60,111 nucleotides of DNA from Phragmitibacter flavus (GTDB taxonomy: Bacteria; Verrucomicrobiota; Verrucomicrobiia; Verrucomicrobiales; Verrucomicrobiaceae). The DNA lies in contig NZ_VAUV01000025.1 of the NCBI RefSeq assembly GCF_005780165.1, positions 1-60,111 on the forward strand, written 5' to 3'. The first letter of the stretch is position 1; the number at the start of each line of letters is the position of its first letter. Under the pieces are notes generated by a model. It worked only from the letters and a program-made list of their open reading frames with translations. It was not told the origin of the DNA and made no database searches. A program made the translations under genes and the position numbers. Shown here piece by piece: positions 26,292 to 36,141 of this stretch.

Positions 26292-27380
26292 TCAGCAGAT
26301 CTTCGCCACCCGTCCCGCAATCCGTCCCCAACTCGCATGCTCCTGATACCACTCATGCAACCCCTTGGCCTTCGAAGCAAGAAACCCATCATTACCATCT
26401 CGCTCCCACAACACTTCCGGCTTCACCAAAAACTCCTGCGGCACCTCGCCGGAATCATCATGGCGGCTCGACACCACCACCATCTGATGGCTCGCAAATG
26501 CCATGAACGCCGTCGACTTCATCAAGCTCTCCACCGGCTGCGCCAGCAACGCGAATGCACAGTGACTCAATAACTCCGACACCTTGTCCGCCGCCAAAAT
26601 TCCATGCATCTTCACTTGTCCCCCGGGCAGGAAATCCTTCAACAAGCGTTTTTCTTCCGCCGCCCAGCGCGGATCACTCGGACCAATAATGTGCACCTGT
26701 TTCAGCAACCCTTTATCAGCAAGCTTTCGCAACGCCTCGCCCATCTCCCGGAATAACTGAACCCGCCCGTATGGCGCGGTCAAGACTGCAAACTCACCCT
26801 TGGCGCGCTCCTCAAAACGCGGGAAACCATCCAACGCGGGAAGAATGTTCGAACCCACCGGCACACAGTCCATCATCTCGCCACCAAACGCCCGCTGCAA
26901 CCTTGCTGCATGATGCGGGGTATTCGTCACCACTCCATCCGCCAGACGCATCAATCGCTTTGAAATCCATCGACTTGCAGCCTCGGTCAAAGCGAACTTG
27001 CTGGTCCAGGGCACCTCCCCCCACAACTCGTGAAAAAAGACCGTCAGCCTCCGCTCAGGATGTCGACGCCGCCACTCACGCAAAGCGCCCAACAACCAAA
27101 ACGGACATCCCAAACGGTCATAGGCGCGCCCCGCATACTGCAACAAAATGTCCGCATCCGGATGCTTGTTCAACTGCTGCAACATCGACCGCTTCGTGCG
27201 CTCCATTTGCAGAATGTTCCCAAGTCCAAGATGCCGGGCCGACTCTTGAGCCTCTGCATCCACCAGATGAAAAACCCGGGTATCTTCCGGCCAGTAACGT
27301 CCAAGCATGGCCGTGTAACCTCCGATGCCACACGGACGTGGGGGCAGTGGCGTGGAGATGATGATCAATTCCCTTTCCAT
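26292..27380 (-). CDS. Glycosyltransferase (GT4-like), second of a tandem pair
   Basis: This 362-residue paralogue of the adjacent gene has PCGIGGYTAMLGRYW, ILLQYAGRAYDRLGCPFWLL and TVFFHELWGEVPW in the acceptor domain and STAFMAFASHQMVVVSSR near the donor site. The ATG at 27380 (MERELIIISTPLP) is preferred to a TTG at 27416 that would add 12 unlikely residues. It lies 3 bp upstream of its paralogue. The two probably add different sugars, or the same sugar at successive positions. Confidence 0.82.
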   Translation of the reverse strand: MERELIIISTPLPPRPCGIGGYTAMLGRYWPEDTRVFHLVDAEAQESARHLGLGNILQMERTKRSMLQQLNKHPDADILLQYAGRAYDRLGCPFWLLGALREWRRRHPERRLTVFFHELWGEVPWTSKFALTEAASRWISKRLMRLADGVVTNTPHHAARLQRAFGGEMMDCVPVGSNILPALDGFPRFEERAKGEFAVLTAPYGRVQLFREMGEALRKLADKGLLKQVHIIGPSDPRWAAEEKRLLKDFLPGGQVKMHGILAADKVSELLSHCAFALLAQPVESLMKSTAFMAFASHQMVVVSSRHDDSGEVPQEFLVKPEVLWERDGNDGFLASKAKGLHEWYQEHASWGRIAGRVAKIC

Positions 27381-27422
27381 TTCATAGCTCGACCGTCTCA
27401 CCCCCTTCAATACCAAACAGAA

Positions 27423-28610
27423 CTAAGGTTCTGCCAGAGGTCGACTGATCGTCGTCCCTTCACCCAAATCCTCACCCGCTGCCTTGCGTTTGGCCTTTTC
27501 AGTAATCCTCTTCGACACCACCCGCCCCAAAGATCGCGCAGGTTTCTCAACAAAATTGAACACCACCACGGTGATGATTACCGTGAAAACCGACAACAAC
27601 ACCACAAACACCGTCAACATCACAGGGAATGACAAATCCTTGGGAAGATAACGCGTCATCACCCAGGCCGCCATCGCCATGCCAAACATTTGATACAGGT
27701 AAATTCCGTAAGTCCAGTCCGCCAGCAACCGAACCGCCCGTGTATCCGCCAGCCATTTGACCCCACGTGAAAAGTAACCATGATGATGGGTGGTCAGCAT
27801 CACCACAATTGCAAAAGCGGTGCAGACCATCGCCGACCGCCAGGTGAACAGATACAAACCACCCAACAAGGACAACGCCAGAAGCATCCGGTTTTGGCTC
27901 GTATTGTCCAACACCGCCCGGCACAACATCGCCCCTATGCCAAACAGAAACAAACGATTGGGCAGGAACGACGGATAGAAATAGTCAAACAACAGCCCCG
28001 ACTCACCAAACACCCCAAACAGCTTGTTCGCGACGAGGTTGACCACGAAATAGATGCCCAGTCCCACCAACGGTTTGTTCCTCAAGATCGGAATCAACAA
28101 AGGTGCCAGCAGATAATACTGCATCTCCAGACAAAGCGTCCAGGAAGGGGCGACAATTTTGATATTTTCCCAAGGAATGAAGCCATTCAAAAACAGGAAG
28201 TTCAGCACCACCGACCACGGTCCTATTTCCAGATTGACCCCGGGGATCTTATAGTCACTACCCAGCAGGCTTTCGATTTCGCCGAGGTTGGTGACGTAAA
28301 ACTCCCGAAAACAAATGTAAAGAATCAGCGCCAGATAAAACGACGGGGCCACCCGAAAAAATCGTCTTACATAATAGGCCTTGATTGCCCCAGGCTTGCT
28401 CGCCCGTTCGTCCAAAAGGAGCAAATACATCAGGAACCCCGAGAGGGCGATGAAAATCTCCACCGCCAGCCAGCCCGCACTAATGAAGTAGATGGGCGTT
28501 CCGCAAATGAACGTGATGTGGGCGATCAAAACCCAAATCGTGGTAATGCCCCGGAACAAATCCAGCACTGGAAATTCTAGGGGTGCCTTTTTGGTGGGTG
28601 TCTCGTTCAT
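27423..28610 (-). CDS. Acyltransferase family 3 (OafA/YrhL-like)
   Basis: This is a polytopic membrane O-acyltransferase with about ten helices over 395 residues from the ATG at 28610. It has the family N-terminal signature: DLFRGITTIWVLIAHI with the conserved R, VEIFIALSGFLMYL, and YYVRRFFRVAPSFYL. These enzymes move acetyl or succinyl groups across or at the inner membrane to decorate glycans. The C-terminal cytoplasmic tail is basic. Another family member is at 34894-36117. The TTG at 28634 is rejected as the start. Confidence 0.92.
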   Translation of the reverse strand: MNETPTKKAPLEFPVLDLFRGITTIWVLIAHITFICGTPIYFISAGWLAVEIFIALSGFLMYLLLLDERASKPGAIKAYYVRRFFRVAPSFYLALILYICFREFYVTNLGEIESLLGSDYKIPGVNLEIGPWSVVLNFLFLNGFIPWENIKIVAPSWTLCLEMQYYLLAPLLIPILRNKPLVGLGIYFVVNLVANKLFGVFGESGLLFDYFYPSFLPNRLFLFGIGAMLCRAVLDNTSQNRMLLALSLLGGLYLFTWRSAMVCTAFAIVVMLTTHHHGYFSRGVKWLADTRAVRLLADWTYGIYLYQMFGMAMAAWVMTRYLPKDLSFPVMLTVFVVLLSVFTVIITVVVFNFVEKPARSLGRVVSKRITEKAKRKAAGEDLGEGTTISRPLAEP

Positions 28611-28706
28611 GATGATTAAGTCAATGCTGGGCAAATATTGGGACTCTCAATTACAGAAAAGCAATCGCCGGGCTATCTTCCCTCGGTAAGCAGGATAGCG
28701 TTTCAC

Positions 28707-29570
28707 CTAGCGTTCCGGTTCGCAGAGCAGGTTGCAGTAGATAGGCTCCGCCACGGGAGTCAGATCAATCAACTCCTGCATCTCCGCTGTTCTCAAGGTT
28801 TTGTTGGACTCGTCAAAATACAACACCTTCAACCCAATTTCACGCAGCAGCTTGAGATAGTCCATCGGATCCACCCCGGCACGCTTCAATCCAAAAGGCC
28901 AGAACTCGGTAAGCAATTTCACCTTTGGATTGGTTGCCAGCACCTTCTTCATCCCTTTGACGGCAAAAAACTCCGCCCCCTGAATGTCCATCTTGATCAA
29001 ATCGATCTGCGCCTTGATTTCCGAGAAATAATCATCCAGCGCCACCGCAGGGATGGTTAGCTTCTGACGTCCATCTCCCGAATCGTAGATACGATGGTCC
29101 GCAGGACAGCCCGGTGAGACAAATAACTCAATCTCGCCACTTTTGTCGGTGACTGCCTTGTTCACCATGGTCACATTTTCATGCCCATTAAGTTTCAGGT
29201 TCTGAGTCAGCAGGGAAAAGTTGCCCGGATCAGGTTCAAAACCAAACACCGTTCCTGTCGGCCCCACTGCCTTGGCGAAAATCAAACTGTAGTATCCAAT
29301 GTTTGCCCCCACATCCACAATGGTATCTCCCGGCTTGATCAGTTTCTGTAGAAGTTCCGTCTCCGCGGGTTCATAGATCCGGTTCAATGCAAGGTTCAGG
29401 GCATCATTGGTATCAAGCAGCATTCGTTGTCCGAGAATTTCCACCGGCTCCTTCCGCAAGCTCTGCACCAATCGGCCGCGCATGTTTTCAACAAACGAAT
29501 AGTGGCGCATCTTCAATGTTGGCAGGAGCCGCTTTTTGGCCCGGTATAGAAAGTAAAGAATATTGCTCAT
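28707..29570 (-). CDS. FkbM family methyltransferase
   Basis: This 287-residue FkbM protein has motif I IVDVGANIGYYSLIF near residue 84, VFGFEPDPGNF, and IDLIKMDIQGAEFFAVKG. The usual acidic/glutamate position reads DIQGAE, a common FkbM variant. A basic N-terminal stretch (FLYRAKKRLL) precedes the fold. It lies in the middle of the cluster, 87 bp after the SGNH hydrolase gene and 96 bp before the acyltransferase. Confidence 0.93.
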   Translation of the reverse strand: MSNILYFLYRAKKRLLPTLKMRHYSFVENMRGRLVQSLRKEPVEILGQRMLLDTNDALNLALNRIYEPAETELLQKLIKPGDTIVDVGANIGYYSLIFAKAVGPTGTVFGFEPDPGNFSLLTQNLKLNGHENVTMVNKAVTDKSGEIELFVSPGCPADHRIYDSGDGRQKLTIPAVALDDYFSEIKAQIDLIKMDIQGAEFFAVKGMKKVLATNPKVKLLTEFWPFGLKRAGVDPMDYLKLLREIGLKVLYFDESNKTLRTAEMQELIDLTPVAEPIYCNLLCEPER

Positions 29571-29657
29571 AATTTGGATGCCGACGGAGATCGCGAATGG
29601 GACATTGAAACGGTTACAAAAAGATAGACAGGCCGGGCGATCAACAATGGTCGCTGC

Positions 29658-30683
29658 TCACTCGGTTTCACCCCGCAGCGTCAAGCGCTTTCCGTTCTCA
29701 CCATCAAGCGCGGATTGAACAGCTTTGAACAGCGCCTCCCCGACCGCCTCCTGTCCGGCGGACGTGAGATGAATGTTGTCCTTGTAAGTCTCGGTGCCTG
29801 CTTCGCGAGTGGATGCCATTGCGGGTCCAAGTTGAATGACCTCGGTCCCACAGCTTTTTGCCACGTCTGCAATTACCCCATGACCCGGCATAGGTTTGTC
29901 CTCAAGCTCCCGCTTTTCCAAATGCTGGGCCACCATCACCTCCGCACCCGAGGCCTTGGCCAGTTCCAACAGTTCACGCAACGCTTGCATGGAGGTTTCC
30001 ACGGACGACTTCATCAACCTCTCCAACTCTTCTGGATTGAGGGTATCCGGCTGTGGCAGATTTTTGCGCATGGCGGGAACGTATCTCGGCAGATAGCGGG
30101 TGAACAGTTCCTCTACTGCAAGGACGGGTTTGCGCGCTGGAAAATCGGGATGCACCCCAACAATGGGCATGAAGGTTGGCACATCGGCCACATCATGACT
30201 CGACACCACCACAATGCAGACATCGGCATCAAAAAATCCGTATCGCTTCACGTATTCAAGCATGTTGGGCGGCCCCCAGCTTTTCGCAGACGCATTGCCC
30301 ACCAACACTGGAATCTGCGTGCCTTGCTGCAGCAATTTCCGTAAACGCTCCGTCGCAATATCCTTCTGATCCACCAACCCCCCGCCCTCCACCACGCTGT
30401 CACCGATCACCAAAACACGCAGCTCCTCACGCGCCGTTTTACGCTGCGAAAAATCGTCGCTCCGCATGGAATACTGATTGTAGCGCACTTCATGACCGAA
30501 CCGCTGGTAGTTGCTTGACGGCTTGTAAAGATATTCAATTTTTGAATCCTCCATCATGAGTGGGGGATCGCCCAAACCCAAATGAAATCGGGCCACCAGT
30601 TCGGCCCCAATCCCGCCAAGGACCAAACACACCAAGCCCGACAGAACACCCTTTCTCAACCACTGTTTAGTCGGCTTGTTCAT
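29658..30683 (-). CDS. SGNH/GDSL-type esterase, membrane-anchored or secreted
   Basis: This 341-residue protein has an N-terminal signal or anchor helix (about residues 10-30). Block I is LVIGDSVVEGGG with the nucleophile serine near 96. GNASAKSWGPPNM corresponds to blocks II/III. The C-terminal DNIHLTSAG carries the catalytic Asp-x-x-His (about 302/305). It probably adds or removes O-acyl groups on the exported glycan in the periplasm, complementing the acyltransferases of the locus. It sits between two FkbM genes. Confidence 0.88.
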   Translation of the reverse strand: MNKPTKQWLRKGVLSGLVCLVLGGIGAELVARFHLGLGDPPLMMEDSKIEYLYKPSSNYQRFGHEVRYNQYSMRSDDFSQRKTAREELRVLVIGDSVVEGGGLVDQKDIATERLRKLLQQGTQIPVLVGNASAKSWGPPNMLEYVKRYGFFDADVCIVVVSSHDVADVPTFMPIVGVHPDFPARKPVLAVEELFTRYLPRYVPAMRKNLPQPDTLNPEELERLMKSSVETSMQALRELLELAKASGAEVMVAQHLEKRELEDKPMPGHGVIADVAKSCGTEVIQLGPAMASTREAGTETYKDNIHLTSAGQEAVGEALFKAVQSALDGENGKRLTLRGETE

Positions 30684-30717
30684 CGATTTATCTGATCCGA
30701 ACTTTCTGGCCCCAACC

Positions 30718-31461
30718 TCACAGCGGACGCGCTGAACAAATCACATTCTCCGAGTGTTCCGTTGCGTTAAGTTCCTCCTCAGGTTGATTGAGAACCGTAA
30801 AATCGCCCCGGTAAAAATTCCGGTAACCCAATGCGCGCAACGGAGCCAGCAACTCCTTCGCGCCATAACCAAAGGCCTCCGTCCAGCTACGGTAAAATTC
30901 CAGGTGCAACACCGGTTGAAACTTGCCCAAGGTTTTTTCTCCACCACGCAAGGCAAGCAACTCCGCCCCCTCAATATCCATTTTGATAAAATCGAGCTTC
31001 TTCAATTCCTTCTCCGCCGCATACCCATCCATCGTCTTAACCCGGCAGGACACGGATTCCGTTTGATCCTTCGCCCACGACCCGGTCGAGTGCCTGCGCA
31101 ACGAAGCCTGCCCGTGATCTCCAGCCGGAATGTGCATGACCATCTCCCCCTCGCTCTCCCCCATCGCCGCCTGGTTCAAAGTGACGTTGGCAAAGCGCTG
31201 CTCCTTTGCCAGCCTGTCTTTCAGCATATCCAAGGTTGAACGCACCGGTTCAAACGAATGCACCTGCCCGCGTGATCCGACAATATGCGAAAACAACACG
31301 GTATAGGAACCCTTGTTCGCACCAATGTCGAATGCCACATCCCCGTCTTTCACCAGTCGAAGGAACGTCTTCTTCTCAAGGTGCCTGCTGCGAACCACCT
31401 CCAGCAGCAGCCGGTAAAAGGCAGGTTGCCTTGCGAGAATATAATTGGCGTGATGTTTCAT
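30718..31461 (-). CDS. FkbM family methyltransferase, short form
   Basis: At 247 residues this is the most compact FkbM copy here. It has AFDIGANKGSYTVLFSHI (motif I near residue 44), VHSFEPVRSTLDML, and LDFIKMDIEGAELLALRGG, the catalytic signature. There is little sequence before motif I, unlike the 310-residue paralogues. It is 17 bp downstream of the FkbM gene at 31479 and 34 bp upstream of the SGNH gene. Confidence 0.93.
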   Translation of the reverse strand: MKHHANYILARQPAFYRLLLEVVRSRHLEKKTFLRLVKDGDVAFDIGANKGSYTVLFSHIVGSRGQVHSFEPVRSTLDMLKDRLAKEQRFANVTLNQAAMGESEGEMVMHIPAGDHGQASLRRHSTGSWAKDQTESVSCRVKTMDGYAAEKELKKLDFIKMDIEGAELLALRGGEKTLGKFQPVLHLEFYRSWTEAFGYGAKELLAPLRALGYRNFYRGDFTVLNQPEEELNATEHSENVICSARPL

Positions 31462-31478
31462 GAACAGTCGATAAAAAG

Positions 31479-32423
31479 CTACAGTTCCATGGGGGTCAGC
31501 GGGAAATGCCGATGCGGTTTGGGACGGAAATTCGCATCACAACCATAAGCCTGACGAAGCGATTCATGCGCATCGGTCGTGGCCACCACATCTACCAGAT
31601 AACTAACTCCGTTCTCCGGCGGATAAAGCACATCGCCCAGCGCATGAAAATGCTTGTAGCCCGCCTGTCTCAGCGGTTCGGACACATCACGTGGCGTCTG
31701 CCCGCGCTCGGCCAGGGCGGCGAAATTCACCTCAAAAACCACCGGCGGCAGGGCGGTTTCAAACAAACCCGTAGCACCAAGGAACGCCTCGCGTTCATAA
31801 CCTTCAATATCCACCTTCATCACTGCCGCCTGCAACCATTCATCACGGGAAACCATTTCGTCCAGCCGCTTGATTTGCACATGGACCTTCTGTGAATCCG
31901 GCGTCTCACGCATGCTGGAACTCGCAGGATGACGATGGTTCACATAGAAAAACGTTTCCCCCGAGCTGTCTCCCACCGCATGGGGAACCAGCCGCACCTG
32001 ACTCTCCAACCCATTCAGTTTGGCATTCGCTTCAAGAAAATCCTTCACTCCCGGCTGAGGCTCCACCGAGATGGTCTTGCAACCCGTTTCCGCCGCCAGC
32101 CTGAGCGAAACCAAACCGATATTGGCACCGAGATCCACCAGCAGCGGTGCCTTCTGCGAAGCCGATTTCATCGCCAGACTGAGAAACCGAAATACATTCG
32201 GCTCCGCATCCGCCAGGGCATACAGCAGCACCCCGAGCTTGTCAGAACGACGGAAACTCAATCTCACCCGGCTGTTCTTCAACCGCGCATACATGATCTC
32301 GTCGCTCATTGGCAGCAAATGCTCCACCATGTCGACCAGCCGGTAACGGCCCTCAAGAAACGGCCACTGTCGGGAGAAAGTCGCCACACCAGCCGCCATC
32401 CATTTTCTTAACCGGTTTGTCAT
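31479..32423 (-). CDS. FkbM family methyltransferase, paralogue of 24155-25114
   Basis: This 314-residue FkbM protein has motif I LVDLGANIGLVSLRL near residue 97 and VMKVDIEGYEREAFLGA. Its N-terminal and C-terminal extensions match the copy at 24155-25114 (helical RYRLVDMVEHLLP; LYPPENG; final TPMEL). The pair implies duplication within the locus. It follows a GT4 gene by 34 bp. Confidence 0.92.
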   Translation of the reverse strand: MTNRLRKWMAAGVATFSRQWPFLEGRYRLVDMVEHLLPMSDEIMYARLKNSRVRLSFRRSDKLGVLLYALADAEPNVFRFLSLAMKSASQKAPLLVDLGANIGLVSLRLAAETGCKTISVEPQPGVKDFLEANAKLNGLESQVRLVPHAVGDSSGETFFYVNHRHPASSSMRETPDSQKVHVQIKRLDEMVSRDEWLQAAVMKVDIEGYEREAFLGATGLFETALPPVVFEVNFAALAERGQTPRDVSEPLRQAGYKHFHALGDVLYPPENGVSYLVDVVATTDAHESLRQAYGCDANFRPKPHRHFPLTPMEL

Positions 32424-32457
32424 AAGTCAGTAAGTGATTCCTATCCCTGAATCTCAA

Positions 32458-33579
32458 TCATCGATCTTCAAGCCACTTCAAATAGACGCTCTCAAGCTGA
32501 CCAACCACCGTCGGCCATTGGAGTTGTTGCGCGCGTGTCCATCCTTCTTGAGCAAGCTTGATTCGAAGCTCGTCGTCGTGCAAAAGTTTCTCCACATGTT
32601 GTTGCATGGAAGCAACATCACGGAAATCGCATACCATCGCCTCATCTCCGTTCTTCAGTTCGCCGCCATATCCCGTTGGCGTTGTCACCGATGCACACCC
32701 ACAAGCCATCGCCTCTGCCAATGCAATCCCAAAGCCTTCATACTGGGTCGGGAAAAAGAACACCTTGGCCCGGCCCAATCCCTCTGCGATTTCCGCATTG
32801 GTCAGTCGCGCATACACCTTGATTCTTGCCCGCAACACTTCGGGAAACAAAGGCAGGATCACCGCCTCCTTGCCCGCCGCTCCATAAATGTCGAGCACAA
32901 GCTTCTCGTCCTTCAGCATCAACGCCGTCATCACCTCGGTCAGCAACTCAACCCCCTTGCGCACATTCCAGGTCCCAGTAAAAGCGACACGATGTTCTCT
33001 TTCCAGCACCAATGGCCGCCCCAGATATTCCTCATCCAAACCCGGCGGAACCGTAGCGGTGCGTTTTTGAGGATACAAACCTTCGCCGACAGCATGCCGG
33101 CGATCCAAATCACACAGCGAAACAAACGCATCCGTTGATTCAAAAGCAATGCGCGCAAAACGCTCGTGCGTTTGCTTCACCGTGTATCTTCGCAACTTGT
33201 CCCGCACTCCGCGCGGAGGCGATGCCATGGCTTTCTTCCGCTCAATGTTCAACAGTTCAAAACCATTGGTGTGCGCCACGAGAAACGGCCTTTTCGTCTG
33301 CGACCTCAACCAGCGCGTCGCCAGCCAAAACTCATCGCCAAAGAACTCCACCAAATCGTAGTTCCCCTCACGCATCCGCCGCTTCAACATTTTCCATCCG
33401 CCAACGGCCTGCCGGAATTTTGGAGCCCTCCCACCACGCCGACCCAATTCAAATTCATCAGGTGCAACCACCTCCACCTCATGACCTAGATCTCTCAATC
33501 CCTGCGAATACATCATCACGGTCTTCCCCGAACCCGTCGTTGGATCCAATGCACAATTGGTAAATGATAGAATCCTCAT
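32458..33579 (-). CDS. Glycosyltransferase family 4
   Basis: This 373-residue GT-B protein begins RILSFTNCALDPTTGSGKT, with the glycine-rich acceptor loop. It continues to RVAFTGTWNVRKGVELLTEVM and FFFPTQYEGFGIALAEAMACG with the canonical E-x7-E donor motif. It is the eighth GT4 enzyme of the locus. It is 9 bp downstream of the WbsX-like gene and 34 bp upstream of an FkbM gene, so it is likely cotranscribed with both. Confidence 0.92.
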   Translation of the reverse strand: MRILSFTNCALDPTTGSGKTVMMYSQGLRDLGHEVEVVAPDEFELGRRGGRAPKFRQAVGGWKMLKRRMREGNYDLVEFFGDEFWLATRWLRSQTKRPFLVAHTNGFELLNIERKKAMASPPRGVRDKLRRYTVKQTHERFARIAFESTDAFVSLCDLDRRHAVGEGLYPQKRTATVPPGLDEEYLGRPLVLEREHRVAFTGTWNVRKGVELLTEVMTALMLKDEKLVLDIYGAAGKEAVILPLFPEVLRARIKVYARLTNAEIAEGLGRAKVFFFPTQYEGFGIALAEAMACGCASVTTPTGYGGELKNGDEAMVCDFRDVASMQQHVEKLLHDDELRIKLAQEGWTRAQQLQWPTVVGQLESVYLKWLEDR

Positions 33580-33588
33580 TCGACACCC

Positions 33589-34818
33589 TCAACCCACCCC
33601 TTGCAACACCGGCACGACAACCGACTTCACTTGAGGTTCCGTATGAATCTCCTCACGCACCACATCAAGATACTGATGCCCAAAACGCCGGTCCGGTTCC
33701 AAATAGTTACCCTCCGCCCATTCGTTCCAGGATTTCACAAACACAATCCGCTCCGCCGCCGGCAATACTTCAGCATCCTCCAGCACCTCGTTCAAATGTT
33801 TGCGAAACAATTCCGGCGTCGAGTTATGCAAAATGGTCCGTCCTCCGCCCGACCTCGGCGAATGATCCCAGTTAGGGACCACCGATGGATAAACTCGAGG
33901 AGAACCACCTGCCATTCCCCGCAGATACGGCAAAGCCTCGGCGTAATCAAAGACCTGCAAAGGACGTCCCTGCGCCCTGCGAATCACTTTGCGCAAAGAA
34001 TGCATCGTTGCCGATCTGGCCACGGTGGACTGATCAACCCCACCCGCAAGCTTCTCACCATTTTTCCAAAATTCACGTCGCAGAACCTGACGCAGCCCAA
34101 AGCTCGCAATCCGGTTTTCATGGGAGTATGTAAAAGCAGCGAACCCCTTGGAAAGCGACCTGGGCAGGGTGTATTCGAATTCAAACGAGCATCGTGCCAC
34201 AAAATGAATGCCGTCCAGCCCATTCTTCACCGCCAGCTCCTGCCAAAATTCCAGAAATTCATCGGCATCAGGAAGCTCCCAAGCACTGAATACATAAAAC
34301 AGCGGCTTGTTATCGACCCGAATGTAGCGCGGATCTTGAAAAGCAGGCAGCAAGTTATAAAAATGTGCCTCATAATCCGCCTTGCCAGGATAAGTCTGTT
34401 CAATCAGACAACCCTGCTTCCCATACCAACTGTGGTTGGCCCACGCAAGGCAGAAAGGGAAATCCGGCTCACCCGATTTTAATACCTCATTGAATGGCCT
34501 TTCCATGATCCGCCGCCCGCCAAACCAATAGTGCCAGTAACAAAAACCTTCGATCCCTGCCTTGCGCGCCAAGTCCGCCTGGGCAGCCCTGGTCTCCGGC
34601 AAACGAAGATCATAAAAGCCAAGGTCCGCCGGAATGCGCGGTTGGTAATGCCCTGGAAACAAGGGCTTGGCTTTGGCCACGTCCGTCCACTCGGTGAACC
34701 CCTTCCCCCACCACTCATCGTTCTCCGCAATCGGATGAAACTGCGGAAGATAAAAGGCCACCAGCCTCGCTCGTTTGTTTTCAGCAGTCATGCCGTCAGT
34801 GCTGGTTATCTCTAACAT
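33589..34818 (-). CDS. WbsX-type glycan biosynthesis protein (GH99-like fold)
   Basis: The protein matches the WbsX group, which shares a fold with GH99 hydrolases and is found in O-antigen clusters. Near the N-terminus are RLVAFYLPQFHPIAENDEWWGKGFTEWTDV, then FCYWHYWFGGRRIMERPF and CLAWANHSW. The C-terminal part has FVKSWNEWAEGNYLEPD. These tryptophan-rich motifs are diagnostic. The ATG at 34818 gives about 409 residues; an internal ATG at 34791 is also possible. Its reaction in O-antigen synthesis is not established; glycosyl transfer or glycan trimming have both been suggested. Confidence 0.9.
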   Translation of the reverse strand: MLEITSTDGMTAENKRARLVAFYLPQFHPIAENDEWWGKGFTEWTDVAKAKPLFPGHYQPRIPADLGFYDLRLPETRAAQADLARKAGIEGFCYWHYWFGGRRIMERPFNEVLKSGEPDFPFCLAWANHSWYGKQGCLIEQTYPGKADYEAHFYNLLPAFQDPRYIRVDNKPLFYVFSAWELPDADEFLEFWQELAVKNGLDGIHFVARCSFEFEYTLPRSLSKGFAAFTYSHENRIASFGLRQVLRREFWKNGEKLAGGVDQSTVARSATMHSLRKVIRRAQGRPLQVFDYAEALPYLRGMAGGSPRVYPSVVPNWDHSPRSGGGRTILHNSTPELFRKHLNEVLEDAEVLPAAERIVFVKSWNEWAEGNYLEPDRRFGHQYLDVVREEIHTEPQVKSVVVPVLQGVG

Positions 34819-34893
34819 TTCCAAAAACCGTTGAATTATACCGACTGCTATTGTTCCTCAGCGGATATAGATGCTCATTTGACTCCATGCCGC

Positions 34894-36117
34894 TCAGTGC
34901 TGGGAAACGGCAACCACACCCTGCCTCGCCGTATGGCGGTTCAAGTGATTACCCCAACGTTTTCCCAGATCCATGCCAGGCTTCTCAATGTAATGGTTGA
35001 GGAGTGCCGTGATGATCAGAGAACTGATCAACGACGGTAGGAGCAAGAGGGGAAACATTCCCTCACGACTAATTTCTGGATACATCCGGTGAAGGACCCA
35101 CTGGCAGACATAGATGCATGTCATGTGACTCAGATACATCGAGAACGAGGTATCCCCGAGATACACAAGGGTTTTCCTTTTCAACACCCAGGACATGCCC
35201 GAACCCAGCCCCCTCACCTGGTCCCTTTGACCGGCGAAGGTCGCCATCAACAGCACGAACCACATCGTCATGGCCGGAGACGACGTAAGGAAATACACCA
35301 AGGGAAAAAGCCAGATTAGCAGATCCGCACGAACCACCGCTTTTCCGTCCTCGCCACTCCAGCGCTCCCAAATGAACCACGAGAGAATACCCATCGCAAA
35401 AAACTGCACGCGGATCGGGAGAAATGACGGAGCGTAGTATTTGGAGCTAAATACATAGAATCCCACCATGGCCACCACAATCGTCAAAACCACCAAGGCT
35501 GCGGTCCACCAGCGGTTCTTCTTTTTTAGCAGCGCAAACACCACCGGGGCGATGAGATAGAACTGCCATTCCAACGAGATGCTCCAAGACGGGGCCAGCA
35601 ATGCCAGCGTGCTAAACGGGAACTTGGCGTCCGGAATTACCCCATGGAGAAGCGTTAGGTGGGTTGCCAAATGCAGCCAGAACGATTCATCCTCACTCTG
35701 CATCATCGCGACCTGCATTCGTTGAGCACGTTCAACAGGGTAAGGCAGCTCTTGTAGCAACTCCCACATCAATGGTCTCACCGCAATGGCAAACGCCAAA
35801 CACACCAGGAACACCGGAAACATCCGCATAAAACGGCGGACGATGTAAACACGATAAGGTTCCGATTTAAGACTCAGCAGCCTGAAAATCACAAAGCCAC
35901 TCATGATGATGAACACGTCCACCGCCTCCTGTCCGTATAGAACCGCGCGATAGGCCGGATCGATGGTGTCCAGCAGATAGCCCGACAGATAGATGACATG
36001 CACAAGCAGCACCCACATCGACAAGATACCCCGCGCCCCGTCCATCTCGGCCAGGCGCCTGCCAGTGGAGGCCGCCCGCGCCAACATCGGAGGTGAGGAT
36101 GCAACAGAATCGCTCAT
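34894..36117 (-). CDS. Acyltransferase family 3 (OafA-like)
   Basis: This 407-residue polytopic membrane protein has the family pattern: EMDGARGILSMWVLLVHVIYLSG, AVDVFIIMSGFVIFRLL, YIVRRFMRMFPVF and, later, LAPSWSISLEWQFYLIAPV. About ten helices are visible. It is predicted to O-acylate the glycan at the inner membrane. It is clearly related to, but diverged from, the protein at 27423-28610. A 75-bp gap separates it from the WbsX-like gene downstream, and 24 bp from the TylF gene upstream. Confidence 0.92.
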   Translation of the reverse strand: MSDSVASSPPMLARAASTGRRLAEMDGARGILSMWVLLVHVIYLSGYLLDTIDPAYRAVLYGQEAVDVFIIMSGFVIFRLLSLKSEPYRVYIVRRFMRMFPVFLVCLAFAIAVRPLMWELLQELPYPVERAQRMQVAMMQSEDESFWLHLATHLTLLHGVIPDAKFPFSTLALLAPSWSISLEWQFYLIAPVVFALLKKKNRWWTAALVVLTIVVAMVGFYVFSSKYYAPSFLPIRVQFFAMGILSWFIWERWSGEDGKAVVRADLLIWLFPLVYFLTSSPAMTMWFVLLMATFAGQRDQVRGLGSGMSWVLKRKTLVYLGDTSFSMYLSHMTCIYVCQWVLHRMYPEISREGMFPLLLLPSLISSLIITALLNHYIEKPGMDLGKRWGNHLNRHTARQGVVAVSQH

Positions 36118-36141
36118 CGCGTATAGTCAAAGAACACCAAC

